A stretch of DNA of 5,898 nucleotides from Candidatus Falkowiibacteriota bacterium (lineage in GTDB: Bacteria; Patescibacteriota; Patescibacteriia; Patescibacteriales; UBA12075), in NCBI GenBank assembly GCA_003647675.1, contig QMNH01000064.1, forward strand, positions 1-5,898. Reading direction: 5' to 3'. This document shows, piece after piece, positions 5,236-5,898 of the stretch; positions within the stretch are counted from its first letter, which is position 1, and each line of letters starts with the position of its first letter. A program made the position numbers and the translations under genes. The notes under the pieces are model-generated. The model was not told where the DNA came from. It searched no databases and saw only the letters and a list, made by a program, of their open reading frames with translations.

Positions 5236-5898
5236 TTAAAACGTTGGTGTACAAATATAGGTAAGCGTGTTGCTGTAATCTCCGGCTTCCTGCAAGGAAG
5301 AAATTTCGATCTGGTAGCCTACTTTTGTTTGTCCTGCATGATCAGTGCTACCGTCGGCTGGCCCATTGTGGTACATTACTTCAATTGGAGTTGTTCCGTC
5401 AAACCCGGCATACAAAGAAGCGCCAAACGGATCAGTAGAACCAGTCAAACTATTGTCTTCACTCGTTACTCCCAAATGTCCGTAGGTATTGATTTGCCCG
5501 AGTAGTTCGGCCGGGGGCTGCCAAGCTTCCGGAGTTGAAGTGCCGGTACCGGTTGGTGAATCCCTGAAACTATTAATGTTTGCTCCGGCCGCGCTTTCCA
5601 GTTCGCCGTCCTGTTCAACGGTTACGGTAAACCCGTATGAATTGGTAGTCACTTTTAATATTTGCCCAAAACGAGCAGGGTCATAATCTAAAGTACCGAA
5701 ACTTATTGTAGTCGTCGCGGATGTGCCGGTAGTGGCATCGCCATTTACCGTAGTAGTTGTTGCTAGCCCGCCAATACTAAATGTTAGATTGGAGTCAACT
5801 CGCGCGGTCACGGTAACATCTTCAATAATATAAACCATCATTTTGGTAGATTCATTCGCTCCGGATTCATCGTGGCTTATGGTAACGTCATAATAATC
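5236..5898 (-). CDS. Extracellular beta-rich Thr/Gly-rich surface protein, 5' part missing
   Basis: The frame is open to the right edge, giving the last 220 residues; the ATG pair at 5841/5838 is internal, because 19 further in-frame codons precede it without a stop. The visible part is rich in Thr, Gly, Ser and Asp, poor in Lys, and almost lacks Cys and Trp. It has no membrane helix, so it looks like a secreted beta-sandwich protein. It includes a Thr-rich run (TTTTVNGDATTGTSATTT), KVTTNSYGFTVTVEQDG, and a terminal AGDYSNTLTYICTPTF. The last motif resembles the final strands of WxL and related surface domains (AGxYxxTLTW), but no W-x-L motif is present, so I do not call it WxL. A strong intrinsic terminator follows 16 bases after the stop, so this gene ends its own transcript. 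Lying next to DUF916-like genes recalls the pairing of WxL and DUF916 proteins in Firmicutes. Coding call strong; family uncertain. Confidence 0.85.
   Translation of the reverse strand, partial: DYYDVTISHDESGANESTKMMVYIIEDVTVTARVDSNLTFSIGGLATTTTVNGDATTGTSATTTISFGTLDYDPARFGQILKVTTNSYGFTVTVEQDGELESAAGANINSFRDSPTGTGTSTPEAWQPPAELLGQINTYGHLGVTSEDNSLTGSTDPFGASLYAGFDGTTPIEVMYHNGPADGSTDHAGQTKVGYQIEISSLQEAGDYSNTLTYICTPTF

Noticed and set aside
5230..5686. Plus-strand open frames of 91 and 65 codons
   Set aside because: They are antisense to the surface protein and have no upstream signals.
5836..5841. ATG pair as the true start of the beta-rich surface protein
   Set aside because: The frame continues upstream to the window edge without a stop, no signal peptide follows the ATGs, and the upstream residues read as normal beta-protein sequence.

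Overview
The window looks like an envelope or cell-surface locus from an uncultured bacterium, most likely of the Candidate Phyla Radiation / Patescibacteria (Parcubacteria-like). The support is indirect. There are tandem secreted, membrane-anchored proteins with DUF916-like beta-sandwich ectodomains, a LytR_C domain, a Thr/Gly-rich beta surface protein, AT-rich genes and spacers, and no Shine-Dalgarno motif at any of the five visible starts. TGA is used as a stop: one gene ends in an ATGA overlap, which argues against the UGA=Gly code of some related lineages. Nothing here fixes the taxon firmly.

All six protein genes lie on the minus strand, so the window reads from right to left. At the right edge (5898-5236) is the 3' part of a gene for an extracellular beta-rich protein, followed by an intrinsic terminator (5219-5187). 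A spacer of about 400 bases comes next. It holds a GC-richer cluster of hairpins (5000-5130) in very AT-rich DNA, a small inverted repeat (4917-4939), and a candidate promoter overlapped by a 14-bp inverted repeat (4855-4894). From that promoter a probable five-gene operon runs left. Three consecutive paralogues come first: 371 aa, 321 aa, and 570 aa with a C-terminal LytR_C domain. They are followed by a 130-aa two-helix membrane protein with a central coiled coil, then a secreted Cys-rich protein of the formylglycine-generating-enzyme/sulfatase-modifying-factor (FGE, C-type-lectin-like) fold, which is cut off by the left edge. Gaps inside the operon are 1 base, a 4-base overlap, 32 bases and 50 bases.

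The three paralogues share one layout: signal peptide, two extracellular beta-sandwich regions, a transmembrane helix just after an FW(I/V)(I/L) motif, and a cytoplasmic segment. In Firmicutes, DUF916-type proteins are encoded beside WxL surface proteins and help hold them on the wall. The downstream half of that picture may also be present, since the right-edge protein has a WxL-like C-terminal end (without W-x-L motifs). My working hypothesis is a patescibacterial surface-display complex: several membrane-anchored Ig-like subunits, one reaching the envelope through LytR_C, a coiled-coil accessory protein, and one or two secreted effector or adhesin proteins. Function is inferred from architecture and gene order only.
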